NCBI GenBank assembly: GCA_022508405.1
Contig: JAFLVI010000010.1
Location: 1 to 37,096 of the forward strand
DNA length: 37,096 bases
DNA from: Clostridiales bacterium
GTDB taxonomy: Bacteria > Bacillota > Clostridia > Christensenellales > Pumilibacteraceae
Reading direction: 5' to 3'
Shown here: positions 10,001 to 16,650 of the stretch, in pieces
Layout: each line of letters begins with the position of its first letter
Numbering within the stretch: the first letter of the stretch is position 1
Notes under the pieces: model-generated
The model's database searches: none
Told to the model about the DNA's origin: nothing
The model's input: the letters and a program-made list of their open reading frames with translations, nothing else
Position numbers and translations under genes: made by a program

Positions 10001-10834
10001 CTTGTAAACGACGAATACGTCCGCGGAGGACCTATCGAGGACGGCGTGGATTCTATACTTATCAGCAACTCAATGTATGCGCGCGACTTCTATATGCCCA
10101 CTAAGCCCGGTGTATACATTATGCTTGCCTTTGCGGAAAACGGCGTAGACAGCAAGGACGACTTAACCGAAAACCACTTCAGCGGCGTCGTATTTACCAT
10201 TCGCGACCGCGTAATCGAGTGGACGCAGAACGTGCGTATTGCCTCGGTGCTGTACTTGGGCGAAAAGAATAAATGGGCGGAGCCCACAGCCAAGACAAAT
10301 CTGACCGGCATCGACAAGGTTGATATTACTTACAGATATCTCGACGCGTTGACAAGAAGAGATTTAGGCTCGCAGATTCCCACCGAGGTCGGTAAGTACA
10401 TAGTGGTGGCCCGTGCAAACGCCCGTTACACTCAGTACATAACAAGCGAAATGATGTTTGACGTTATGCTCTCCAAAAATTCGTGGGTGGGCGACGAATT
10501 ACCGACTATAGGAAGCTGGTCGGAGGAATTCAACTCCAAAAGTCCCAACCCTATGGGCGAGGCTTTGCACGGCAATATATTCTATATGTATATTGACAAA
10601 GCCAACCCCGATATTATCCTGACCGAAAAGCCCACTAAAGCCGGCAATTATATTATGATTGCGCGAGTGGAGCTTGACGGTTACGAGACGCTTGAGGCTC
10701 GTTACGAGTTTACCATAGAGCCGGCGTATGACAGTACATTTGTTGTTATAGATATTATTTTAGGACTAGTCGCCTGCGTATTTGCAGTCGTTGTAATCGT
10801 CTTTGCCATTAGGAGGTATAAAGAGAATGGATAA
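1064..10834 (+). CDS. Giant MBG/YDG-like repeat surface protein, membrane helix at each end
   Basis: The product is 3256 residues. I chose ATG 1064 because GGGGGAG sits just upstream; an in-frame ATG at 1004 lacks such a site. Residues about 11-30 form a hydrophobic signal or anchor helix after a Lys/Arg-rich start. Residues 40-770 are an unassigned beta-rich region. From residue 773 to about 3224 there are roughly 22 units of 80-115 residues. Each opens with a xxAxNxW motif then GW(A/T)YG, and closes with an (A/G)GxYxLxVxxxGxxxY pattern, which resembles MBG/YDG Ig-like beta domains. A Gly/Ser linker (SGGSGGSGS) lies near residue 2124. The C-terminus is one membrane helix (about 3227-3248) followed by RRYKENG, with no LPXTG. 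The bulk should be outside the cell, as an adhesin or structural fibre. It overlaps the next gene by 8 bp. The specific function is unknown. Confidence 0.9.
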   Translation: MGKSESKRKSHIVLLIVIYFLALCFGIGVALSFGQKGNVAAPVPTDDAVAQKQYTFGQTYTIDGKQYTLGEKENEYMDYYTALGLSREEYIVSLTKYTYLDGTDRTEGTTAVRNAGTYEFEIEPLNGEVEIYSDIVTVAAQRVIVDVNRIGAFVNAENSSQWPAHGDKNVIYQHNDGWYAAAIGDKAIVNTRTVTNATYGKGAVNIRIKNEILTGDEIVAAEGHAGYTLNWSEIWKEGAKGWADVEWDNIDLKATSWTSKHPGSTNSIYRYNDGTKNVNIGITSRIGTSFDKTGEYVASFTFNAPDNYVFDYSDESKLYDEYKGLNVPESNRGTNSFVLTKYWYILESGGTIGVRGYWNGGETFVPFATGSGSILDYDHTDYTTPDNEKKYLIVDSISYGDVIHTNEPNVDEGETLTFEIEFEPVNGTGKKKIRELTGYVPAAKWKYIGQVGSKYKWEEESYTIPEGKEASTLPYYFNSSMPAGKYTLYLYLDKPGSARLSGIYTLTVLPKSFDSIALNQGEENPLTALHNVIRGQETSNGSGQYRNSYAVGTKKVHEDITGALAKLNAKLLYYNKSSRIGYWASTDSDDYNDLYDNAVTIMYSRGDGYGGSADFSLSDILGSLTLPNTYTMYYSISAKNYVTAGGARSGDFDHYGFMLWLFDGYNIKDIYDMMNETNGRYFQGGKYTGNQVTTTPYTNNYFDADYDFDDSNVDYVNAGKAYVRLTLKDKSNTYWDTSKLAHADEKVGWFEEYYSDYFKFDGDDLLVYYTISPADNEWTIAPQMATWNYDSFNKANNNITGKLKFDVTNKSDVKFRIGKKTEAGGFVWLKLTSALANNTISYTFDSEGTQFVVDESGQVGDDIAAALKQFDVGTYYLESHVPAIKKSNSDTVNVKEFTLDKDNYIEITVAQTQNSWATIPYVIGWAYQGFDTSNFNAGVPYYFVTSGEVVEYALYEGSDTSGEGRPLTVTRTQAQEGGEDTYSLSQDTVAYLNGLSAKQYTVVASYKGTDNYADMSLSIFFSVAQAQNNWTQAPYMIGWAYDNFSAGNFQSGTARFKNNADIQYTLYKQVEKPVAGEQGKTETVSEPIDGWNSFTEIDESIERKFNALGAGDYKLVASLTGTTDYADLSLDILFSVSQTQNSWKVGYSPYMLGWAYTGFKSGTGGNFQAGIPFYNRTAGEVVTYTLYEGTDTSITDKYKFTFTDIDGYISGEGAENSDANKVVNKFKALPAKTYTLVAFYKGTADYADLSLDMVFSVTQVQNTWQTPPSVIGWTYGANAANLFTPGVPNFPESNPTVNYTLYKTVQQSEQKQWGPISDEATVKSNIADLGAGQYRLYVKVDSTTDYTVLELSVSFNVEQAQNTWTVTPAVIGWTFGANPANLFTAGVPAFPKNNAKVSYTLSKVKENETDSDFTPKELSSEAAVTAELKDLGAGKYELVAAVTGTPDYTALSLTVSFNVAQAQNTWTVTPAVIGWTYGGYDAKFFTAGVPSFPTESYEVQYTLTKDGKSSAEWTKTEKSDIDSAFNTLGAGGYTLVAEVVGNTNYTGLRLSITFNVAKAQNSWKNGKAPFITGWAYRGFVASTNFQGGEDSRTGEGEKTVVYSLYSGTEHTTKPDGWEQTFTSIGAVESKFEALPVGTYNLHAFLVGDDNYEDLELYIVFSVSKADNSWPTAPVMVGWQYRGLTAEIAKSNFRAAKARFDEQPETNKITYTVTSGIQTADTEEQAELMSINLEVDQYGRLTSDTIQELNEKLIVGGYTLEVALTGTNNYKDLSVSVPFNITQAANGWATIPTISSWTYGDTYNDKSLDSVEIVEGKATLGNVKYTVQYVDSYGTVGDNVENFEDLAFKKIQDSDEDGLKEKLLGGTVAGLVGLDAGSYNLHVEVKETTDYAAISRDIRFTVSKAENGWDIVPTISGWTFGEKPKSHNNPKPNVETGNQIQYKYYAAKNEGGQSVDYDREIVDLSAAFAGDYAMVVTLTGNKNYNNLVEIVYFTIAKQEIKWDEATAPERVEWYLSEADNLADNALTKVAVKTASGQTVVSYTLSYAISKAVGSSYNPVTTVSVTVNGAERDLDALLSALKALEAGIYRIVITAILGADGNFDLQPLTVGVEVKLSEPTIEEDPSGGSGGSGSRVYNWNWGDSDEQKTLSDMKVSQEGAVITYRIGFESTWSTEYDNFATMLKDLRAKDAGTYTVEYIVRCENYATITRTVTVNISAATNDWEKKFNNSIDTNISWTWKEFVSTLLQMPKAYYGNEFVLYTILKNDVAFTTFRASDYTEGDDEKTSYERLFDAFVNAVKDWNAGKYRVTVSIDKTTNYSACSFTYTFTINKVTTVWDSDTAGTNGSSITESYGSTFADLNEPVSGSDWGKKALYTLKFSSASDALYSGDSWSALIARLRECEAEEDDYTITAFIDGDDNHMALNYSITVKITVQGNSWKEQTGSADNPSSKRIEWTYGSNVAPNIVFVPTYNASKLIVKVGTALTDGIEVPYANLIDYIKGLDVGTYTITASVDADKKYGGLSDTVYLTIIKANNAWEGDLTISGWTWNKVESEISFTLNLPVPKYSASAKVYVYQISNLEEAVITANITYADGKVNVNDYNALVLKLKGLNVATGGYRIEVVADEQPNYNECRGQTKDFTIAQAENRWTTKPVLIVDGEREDGPKYTWVYRTKVTYEATALFGDVIVKFTDTATGDDDYVTIPTEIGTYKATFLVAATGNYKGVAKYELEFTITGVTDRSFSVLPGVTGWAWHNYSRSTNLFVGTPTSGGKVTFKILSQDGSKKIEFELVNEDGTGAGVYVPKDKLDELNDLTAGTYRLILSVGSRDFYTAFEYEVSFTVVEADNDWTVLPQIANWTYGDYQEEINKPIAESRYGTPTIIITARDSEDDVYYNGIDINRLEDALVGWYVMTVSVDGSRGRYKAKEEIVIQFQVFANTDQNYWEDVPRIEGWTANIDEIVNLPSGQPHYGKPYFEFYNAQLVNDEYVRGGPIEDGVDSILISNSMYARDFYMPTKPGVYIMLAFAENGVDSKDDLTENHFSGVVFTIRDRVIEWTQNVRIASVLYLGEKNKWAEPTAKTNLTGIDKVDITYRYLDALTRRDLGSQIPTEVGKYIVVARANARYTQYITSEMMFDVMLSKNSWVGDELPTIGSWSEEFNSKSPNPMGEALHGNIFYMYIDKANPDIILTEKPTKAGNYIMIARVELDGYETLEARYEFTIEPAYDSTFVVIDIILGLVACVFAVVVIVFAIRRYKENG
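3380..10735 (+). repeat. Array of about 22 degenerate protein-coding repeats
   Basis: This marks the coding repeats of the giant gene. Unit boundaries show in the protein as a conserved Trp after a short polar stretch, for example QNSW, QNTW, DNSW and ENGW. The central units (about 3800-6400) are most alike. DNA identity persists between neighbours: a 34-bp stretch at 5153-5186 recurs exactly at 5459-5492, 306 bp (102 codons) later. Units after about 7000 are much more diverged. Confidence 0.85.
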
Positions 10835-11717
10835 CAAGACTATGCTTTTGATTTTGATGATTGTACTCATCGCCTTTATCGTATTGCTTGCGATACTGGG
10901 CATTGTGTTTATAATCGCTTTGCGCAAGCGCGCGCCGGTGGTAAAAGTTGTAATGGCGCCCCGTCCTGACGAAAAAAAGCAGGAAGACGAGCCTGTTACT
11001 GCGTCCGCCGCCACCGCAACGGAAGAAGCGACCGTTACTGAAAAAGAGTCTAAGCCCAAAGCCGAGCCGTCGCCCGAACCCGAACCGGAACCGGAAGTCG
11101 AGCCCGATATCGATGAAGACGACGAGGAGGATGACGAAGATACGCCCCAGTACGTCACCGAAGGCTCGGAGCGCGTCAGATACAACCGCAGCATGACCGC
11201 CAAGGTTGCACAGCTTCCGCGCGAGGCAAAGGAGTGGTATTCGGAGCTGAAAAACGAATTGCTTTCGTACGAAAAAGTCAAGGACCGCATGAGCTGGAAA
11301 CGCGAGACGTTCCGCATGGGTCGTATGGCGGTTGCCAGACTGGTTGTGCGCGGCAAATCGTTGCGCTTGTTGGTTGCCGTAGAGCCTGCGGGCTACAACG
11401 GTACCAAGTATGCGGTTGAAGACGTTTCCAATGTTGCAAGCACGGCGGATACGCCCACGATGTACCGAATCAAAAATCCGCGCAGGGTTAAGTACGCCAA
11501 GGAAATGATTGCCGGCATGATGAAGGAGTTAAAGGTATTTAAGGATTCGCACTACGTTGCGCAGGACTTTTTCCTTCCTTACGAAGGCGATTTGGCTTTT
11601 ATGCGGCGCGGGCTTGTTAAGCGTATTGTCACCGGTACCACGCGCACCTTTAAAATAGAGGAAGTGGACAACCTCGATAAACCGGCAACAGACAACGGTG
11701 CCGGCGGAAACGCATAA
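10827..11717 (+). CDS. Single-pass membrane protein, acidic linker and unrecognised C-terminal domain
   Basis: The product is 296 residues. ATG 10827 is chosen because AGGAGG (10811-10816) is ideally placed. The start overlaps the stop of the giant gene, so translation is probably coupled. Residues 5-30 form one very hydrophobic helix followed by RKR, which predicts a cytoplasmic C-terminus. A Glu/Pro/Asp-rich linker (about residues 50-108, with alternating PE and runs of D/E) leads to a compact domain (about 115-280). That domain contains ELKNELLSYEKVKDRMSW, then GRMAVARLVVRGKSLRL. I have the impression that similar segments occur in other Clostridia hypothetical proteins, but I cannot name a family. 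Given the coupling, it probably works with the giant surface protein, perhaps as its inner partner. Function is unknown. Confidence 0.85.
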   Translation: MDNKTMLLILMIVLIAFIVLLAILGIVFIIALRKRAPVVKVVMAPRPDEKKQEDEPVTASAATATEEATVTEKESKPKAEPSPEPEPEPEVEPDIDEDDEEDDEDTPQYVTEGSERVRYNRSMTAKVAQLPREAKEWYSELKNELLSYEKVKDRMSWKRETFRMGRMAVARLVVRGKSLRLLVAVEPAGYNGTKYAVEDVSNVASTADTPTMYRIKNPRRVKYAKEMIAGMMKELKVFKDSHYVAQDFFLPYEGDLAFMRRGLVKRIVTGTTRTFKIEEVDNLDKPATDNGAGGNA

Positions 11718-11740
11718 TATATACGGTGTGAGGTGGAATA

Positions 11741-11974
11741 ATGTCTAAAAAGAGCCAGATCAAAAAAGCTATGGCAGACATCGAGCGCGAAATCGAGGCG
11801 TACGAGCACAAGCGCGAACGCTCCCAAACCGCAATTATGCGCGCTATGCTCGCCGGTAAAAAGCCTTTGCCGGAAGACGAGCAGTACTTTACTTTGTTCT
11901 CCAATCTTATCGATCAGGAGCGAGAAAAACTGCGTAGCTATCAAGCCGAGCTTGACGACTTAACAAAAAAATAA
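11741..11974 (+). CDS. Small coiled-coil protein (77 aa), function unknown
   Basis: This highly charged, almost entirely helical protein is dominated by Lys, Glu, Arg and Gln. Helix-forming stretches cover residues 1-35 and 48-77, separated by a GKKPLPEDEQ turn, so it may fold as a helical hairpin. There is no signal peptide or membrane helix, so it should be cytoplasmic. It lies 23 bp after the membrane protein gene, with GAGGTGG upstream of ATG 11741, and belongs to the same operon. A role as a soluble partner of that protein's cytoplasmic part is inference from position only. Confidence 0.7.
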   Translation: MSKKSQIKKAMADIEREIEAYEHKRERSQTAIMRAMLAGKKPLPEDEQYFTLFSNLIDQEREKLRSYQAELDDLTKK

Positions 11975-12025
11975 TTACGGTGTTCAGTCTACCGCGTATT
12001 CTATTGTATTATTGACGAGGGGAAA

Positions 12026-14632
12026 ATGAAGAAAAAAAGATGGACAGCGCTCATTTTGGCAGTTGTTATGCTTGTAACTTCCTGTTGCAGCATGCTTTTG
12101 TCGTGTGCGCAAGAAGAAGCGTCCGACGGCCGCGAATATACAGTCACATTCAACGCAAACGGCGGTACCGTTAATCCCACGTCGGCAACAACGATTGACG
12201 GCAAGCTTGCGTCGCTCCCCACGCCGATAAAAGAAAATACCGAGTTTTTGGGCTGGTATATTTCGTCTTCGTTTAAAGGTAAAAAACTCACCGTAGACTA
12301 TAAGTATACGTTTAGTTGCATGATTCACGCCAAGTGGGGCGTAACCCAATCAACCGAGTACACCGTCTCGTTTGACCCCAACGGCGGCACATTTGCGACC
12401 GACCCCGGACAAATAGTTACCGTAAACGGCAGTCTTACGACTTTGCCCGTAGACCCCATTCCGCCTACAAACAGCACTTTCTTGGGCTGGTTCACAGAAA
12501 GAACGGGCGGAGAAGAGGTGAATTCACTTTACGTATTTTCCGGCGCGGCAAGAGAAGTTACGGTGTATGCGCATTATTTTACGGAATATGTAATAACGTT
12601 TGACGCCGGCGAAGGCTCCGTTCAAGAAACCTCACGCATTACTGCCAACGGTAAATTGGTGGGTGCGCTTCCCAAGCCCACAGACATACCGGACGGTACA
12701 AGGTTTATAGGCTGGTATACCGAAAGGAACGGCGGCAAACCGGTAAGCAGTGATACGGTGTTCAGTGAAAACTGCTCTATTTATGCGTACTATTTGGAAT
12801 TAGGCAGGTATATTATCACGATTGACGTCAACGGCGGAGTTCGTGCCGACGACGTTACGCAACTTATTACCGACGACAAAGGCAAACTGGAGTCCATTCC
12901 CGCGTCGCCCACGCCGAAGAAGGGATACGAGTTTGTCGCTTGGTTTACCAGAAAGACGGGCGGCTATAAAGTAGACGAAGAAACGGTGTTCACCAATGAC
13001 GGGACTATTTTTGCACAATACAGATTGGTGGAATTCTGGGTCTCGTTTGAAGCCAACGGCGGCAGACTTTCCGAATCTACGTCGATGATGACGGTGGAAA
13101 GAAAGCTGGAAAGATTGCCGTACAGACCGTTTGCTCCCGCCGGTAAAAGGTTCATCGGTTGGTTCACAGCAAAAACGGACGGCGACAAAGTGGATACCGA
13201 ATATGAGTTCAAAGGCACGCCCAGTACGGTAAAGGTGTACGCGCACTACGGTGAATTCGTTGAAAGAAACGAAGACGGGCTTTGGACGGACGCCGACGAC
13301 GCCGAAAAATCCGAAAGGAAAGGTGATTTCAAAAATCCTTCCGCCGACGAAGTCTGGGCGTACGATATTCAATTACAAGCAGGAGTCGCGCTTGAAATTT
13401 GGTATAAAAAAGAGTTGATTACCAACGTAGTGCGTGACCCGTACAGCACACCCAAGGTTGTTTTGTCTCCGGACAAAATGCTTAGACTTGCGGACGGGGC
13501 GGACGTAAGCAACTCCGTAATAAACGTACTCTATAATTTCAACACCAAAGTCATTTATATTCAGGAGATTATAAGGGCGGAAATCCTTGATGACGACGGC
13601 ATTTATATCGAATCGATCAAGCAATACGATCTGGAGCAAAACCTTGCCAAAGCTGAGGTAATGGCAGAAAAAGTTGTTATCGGCACGGGCGGCACAACCG
13701 AGCTTACAATAGTGCTCGGCGGAAAGACTGCCGACATTGCGCACTTCGGAAAGGACGGTGCGGTCAGGGCCCAGCTTGCTTCTAACAAAAAGAACGTAAT
13801 TCTTGCCGAGGGTACATATACAATATACTACAACTACGGAGAAACCGATCCGTCCAGCGCAGATTACAAAAATCTGTGGATAGCGGGAACATCCACAGGA
13901 CCTCTTCCCGATACCGGCGAACTCGGCGATTCCCCGTACTACATGGTGGGCGAATCTCCCACATTGGGACTTGACTGGAAGGTTATAGACAGTATCAGTC
14001 TTATCCCCGATGCAGTTCATCTCAGAAAGGTGGGCCCCACCACGTATTCCATAACGGTTGACTTGTACACAGGCAATCAGTTTAAGATACTTAGAATCGG
14101 AAGCGGATGGGACGGCGCATATACCTTCCTGAGTCTTGACGGCAACACCGGAAGCAGAGAGTATTTCCAAAGCAGCAATGTCGTAGACAAAAAGAATGAC
14201 AACAACGTATACGTAAAAACAAGCGGAAACTACACGTTCACCATAGATGAATCGACAAGAAAGCTTACGTTTGTACGCAACGGTGAAGCGGAGGATGTCA
14301 AATTGTCGTTCGATATTTACATCTACGGTAAGTTCACTGACGGTTGGTCGGACAGACTTGCCGTATCCGATAAGTCGGCCGGTACGATAACGTTTGAATT
14401 CACGTTTACCGCGGGCTTGGAGTTCGGCATTAGGACCAAAAAGTACAATCAGGCGCAGCAAGCCGGTTGGGCCGCATACGGGCAGGTTGTTTCCAACAAT
14501 ACAAACGACGGAATAACAAGAGCTGAAACAGACAACAACATGCTTTGCTCAATAGCCGGAACATATCGCTTTACATTTACGCTGGATAATAACGGTCTGA
14601 TAACATCCATAAAAATCGATACTGTTCAGTAA
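12026..14632 (+). CDS. Lipoprotein with five InlB-type repeats and C-terminal beta domains
   Basis: The product is 868 residues, preceded by GAGGGGAAA. The N-terminus is a lipoprotein signal (KKKRW, hydrophobic core, LLSC) with the likely lipidated Cys at 27. Residues about 38-408 hold five InlB / Listeria-Bacteroides type repeats of 70-80 residues. Each begins with a pattern like YTVTFNANGG, contains FxGWY/F and ends like VYAHY or IFAQY. Residues about 410-630 are an unassigned beta-rich region. Residues about 635-760 and 763-868 look like two beta-sandwich modules vaguely resembling SusE/SusF-type glycan-binding domains; that resemblance is tentative. The gene lies 51 bp after the coiled-coil gene with no terminator between them. 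It is probably co-transcribed as a surface adhesin or glycan-binding partner. The terminator at 14642 follows directly. Confidence 0.85.
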   Translation: MKKKRWTALILAVVMLVTSCCSMLLSCAQEEASDGREYTVTFNANGGTVNPTSATTIDGKLASLPTPIKENTEFLGWYISSSFKGKKLTVDYKYTFSCMIHAKWGVTQSTEYTVSFDPNGGTFATDPGQIVTVNGSLTTLPVDPIPPTNSTFLGWFTERTGGEEVNSLYVFSGAAREVTVYAHYFTEYVITFDAGEGSVQETSRITANGKLVGALPKPTDIPDGTRFIGWYTERNGGKPVSSDTVFSENCSIYAYYLELGRYIITIDVNGGVRADDVTQLITDDKGKLESIPASPTPKKGYEFVAWFTRKTGGYKVDEETVFTNDGTIFAQYRLVEFWVSFEANGGRLSESTSMMTVERKLERLPYRPFAPAGKRFIGWFTAKTDGDKVDTEYEFKGTPSTVKVYAHYGEFVERNEDGLWTDADDAEKSERKGDFKNPSADEVWAYDIQLQAGVALEIWYKKELITNVVRDPYSTPKVVLSPDKMLRLADGADVSNSVINVLYNFNTKVIYIQEIIRAEILDDDGIYIESIKQYDLEQNLAKAEVMAEKVVIGTGGTTELTIVLGGKTADIAHFGKDGAVRAQLASNKKNVILAEGTYTIYYNYGETDPSSADYKNLWIAGTSTGPLPDTGELGDSPYYMVGESPTLGLDWKVIDSISLIPDAVHLRKVGPTTYSITVDLYTGNQFKILRIGSGWDGAYTFLSLDGNTGSREYFQSSNVVDKKNDNNVYVKTSGNYTFTIDESTRKLTFVRNGEAEDVKLSFDIYIYGKFTDGWSDRLAVSDKSAGTITFEFTFTAGLEFGIRTKKYNQAQQAGWAAYGQVVSNNTNDGITRAETDNNMLCSIAGTYRFTFTLDNNGLITSIKIDTVQ

Positions 14633-14641
14633 GTACAGCAC

Positions 14642-14680
14642 AAAAAACAATCCGCAAGTAAGCTCTGCGGATTGTTTTTT
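14642..14680 (+). terminator. Strong intrinsic terminator ending the surface operon
   Basis: A 15-bp perfect inverted repeat joins 14642-14656 (AAAAAACAATCCGCA) and 14666-14680 (TGCGGATTGTTTTTT) across a 9-nt loop. The stem ends in a T6 run. It starts 9 bp after the stop codon of the InlB-repeat lipoprotein gene. Confidence 0.92.
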
Positions 14681-14697
14681 ATGCCTAAATTATTCGA

Positions 14698-14726
14698 TTG
14701 ACATTGTATCGGGAAAAAAGTATAAT
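14698..14726 (+). promoter_or_regulatory. Perfect consensus sigma-A promoter
   Basis: TTGACA (14698-14703) and TATAAT (14721-14726) have a 17-bp spacer. This matches the housekeeping consensus at all twelve positions. It lies between a terminator and the LRR lipoprotein gene, with a start site expected near 14733. Strong constitutive expression is likely. Confidence 0.9.
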
Positions 14727-14771
14727 GGGAATATCGCAAACAGCAATCACATTTTTTACGGAGAAGGAATC

Positions 14772-16625
14772 ATGAAGCTACTTAAAAGATTAACTGCCGC
14801 TATCGCCGCTATAGCGGTGTCGTGTGGGATATTTATCGGGTGCGGCAATGACAACGCCGCCGAAAACCAACGGGAAAAAGGCGACAACGGCACTGTAGGG
14901 CTGCTGTACGGGGAAATAGGCGGCGACGCCTACGAGGTTGTCGGCTACATAGGGGACGAAAAAAACGTTGTCGTGCCTGCCAAGCACAACGGACTTCCCG
15001 TCACAACCATTGCAACGGACGCTTTTTATTATTCGGAAACCAAGGTGGAAAGGGTTACGTTGCCCGAAGGACTGAAGTCGATTGAAGCCCATGCTTTGTG
15101 GACTCGTGAGCAAAGATACATATTTTTTAATATTCCGAGTACTGTGACTAAGGTTGGAACATTCGGCACGCCGGAAAGACTTCCGAAGGACAACGTTATA
15201 GACGGTTGCTTCTATGTGGATAACTGTCTGCTTTTTGTGACGCCGGACGCCTATGACAGCGAAATACGAATAAAACAGGGTACGCGCCTGATCGCAGACG
15301 GTGTGCTTATAGGCAATCAGCCGGTGGCCATTCCCGACAGCGTCGAATATGTAGGAAATGCCCAAAGCACGATGATTGGGTGTACCTTATCGAGCATAGG
15401 CAAGGGGCTTAAGCGCATCGGAGCGGGATATAGGTCGGAAAAATTTTCCTTTAGTCGGCCTGATATACTTGACAATGTTCTTTTGGGTGTGCCGCAAGGC
15501 TATCAAGACAAAGTAACTGTCGGCAAGAATATTCGCGTGGTAAGCGACGGATTTATGTCTGTCGCAAATGCGAATTCCTGTGTTGTGGAAAGCGGCAATG
15601 CCAATTACTATTCCGAAAACGATTATGTAATAGAAAAGTCCACCAAGCGCATTGTGGGCGGAAAGGCTTTTTCGCCGATTCCCAAAAGCGCCAAGATAAT
15701 CGGCGTAGGCTATCTTCCTCGTGAAGACGAATATACGGTAATCCCCGACAATATAGAAGTGGTTGAAGTCGGTGTGTACAAAAATTCGTCAAGCAAGCTG
15801 AGATTCGGCGGCAATGTCAAATCGTTGGATGCACATTTGTTGCCATTTGGGGTTGAGGAAATCGACTATACCGGCACGGTCGAGCAGTTTTGCAAAACTC
15901 AGCTTACCGGACTGTTTACCAGCTCTCGCGAAACCAATATGTTTACAAGCACCCAAAAGCTTAAAATAGGCGGAAAGGTTGTTACCGAACTGAAGGTTCC
16001 GAGCGGCATAGAAGTCGCCGGTGCGATATGCGGCAACGGCGCCGTTACAGGCCTTACATTGCCCGACACGGTCAAGGCCATAAGGATGTACGGAATAGGC
16101 AAAAACCTGCAAACTCTTACTTGCAGTGGCAGCTTAGAGTACATTGGCAGACAACGGCTTGGAGATAGGGAAGAAACGCAAACAATTAACTTAATGTACA
16201 GCGGTAGTATTGAGAATTTGTGTGCGCAAAAAATTATGCAGTGTTCTACTATGTATGGGGATAAATATATTTCCTATAATTTGTTTATGTCTAATCAGAG
16301 AGTTACCGATCTTACCATACCGAATAGCGTTACCAAAATAAATACAGGCGCGTTTTTCGGCATCAAATTAAACAGCGTTACAATTCCCGATTCGGTCACA
16401 ACAATCGGCGCAACGGCGTTTTCTTTGAGCGGACTTACATCTGCCCAGTTTGCGACACCTTCGGGGTGGAAGAGCATTGATGAAAACGGCGAAAAGGTCG
16501 ATGTACTCGTCGATTTGTCCGACAGTGCGGCTGCTGCCGAATATCTAGCCAGATACGATTATGAGATGGATCCGAGCGGTATGGGTATCAACATGCATGA
16601 ATGCCCTGCGCTCACCAGAAATTAA
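14772..16625 (+). CDS. BspA-like leucine-rich repeat lipoprotein
   Basis: The product is 617 residues with GGAGAAGG upstream of the ATG. A lipoprotein signal ends at FIGC, with Cys24 the predicted lipidation site. LRR_5 / BspA-type repeats are recognisable at both ends. Near residues 70-100 there is an LPVTTIATDAFYY unit followed by VTLPEGLKSIEAHAL. Near 515-560 there are LTIPNSVTKINTGAFFG and VTIPDSVTTIGATAF. The middle is more irregular but still reads as degenerate repeats with IPDSVEYVG and LPDTVKAI. Such proteins are surface-exposed in gut and oral bacteria and often bind host or bacterial ligands; the ligand here is unknown. It is the first gene of a two-gene unit, with the DUF1295 gene 25 bp downstream. 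Confidence 0.88.
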   Translation: MKLLKRLTAAIAAIAVSCGIFIGCGNDNAAENQREKGDNGTVGLLYGEIGGDAYEVVGYIGDEKNVVVPAKHNGLPVTTIATDAFYYSETKVERVTLPEGLKSIEAHALWTREQRYIFFNIPSTVTKVGTFGTPERLPKDNVIDGCFYVDNCLLFVTPDAYDSEIRIKQGTRLIADGVLIGNQPVAIPDSVEYVGNAQSTMIGCTLSSIGKGLKRIGAGYRSEKFSFSRPDILDNVLLGVPQGYQDKVTVGKNIRVVSDGFMSVANANSCVVESGNANYYSENDYVIEKSTKRIVGGKAFSPIPKSAKIIGVGYLPREDEYTVIPDNIEVVEVGVYKNSSSKLRFGGNVKSLDAHLLPFGVEEIDYTGTVEQFCKTQLTGLFTSSRETNMFTSTQKLKIGGKVVTELKVPSGIEVAGAICGNGAVTGLTLPDTVKAIRMYGIGKNLQTLTCSGSLEYIGRQRLGDREETQTINLMYSGSIENLCAQKIMQCSTMYGDKYISYNLFMSNQRVTDLTIPNSVTKINTGAFFGIKLNSVTIPDSVTTIGATAFSLSGLTSAQFATPSGWKSIDENGEKVDVLVDLSDSAAAAEYLARYDYEMDPSGMGINMHECPALTRN

Positions 16626-16650
16626 CGTGTGGTAAAGCAGACAACAGGTT

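Noticed and set aside
3380..10735. CRISPR array or non-coding tandem repeat in the repetitive stretch
   Set aside because: The repeats are protein-level, about 300 bp, diverged, and within one uninterrupted reading frame. There are no short identical repeats with unique spacers.
13373..14461. A long 362-codon minus-strand frame opposite the InlB-repeat lipoprotein
   Set aside because: It lies wholly antisense to a protein with clear signal peptide and repeats. Its residue pattern (Arg, Val, Tyr, Cys) is what the reverse frame of this codon usage gives, and no domain is visible.
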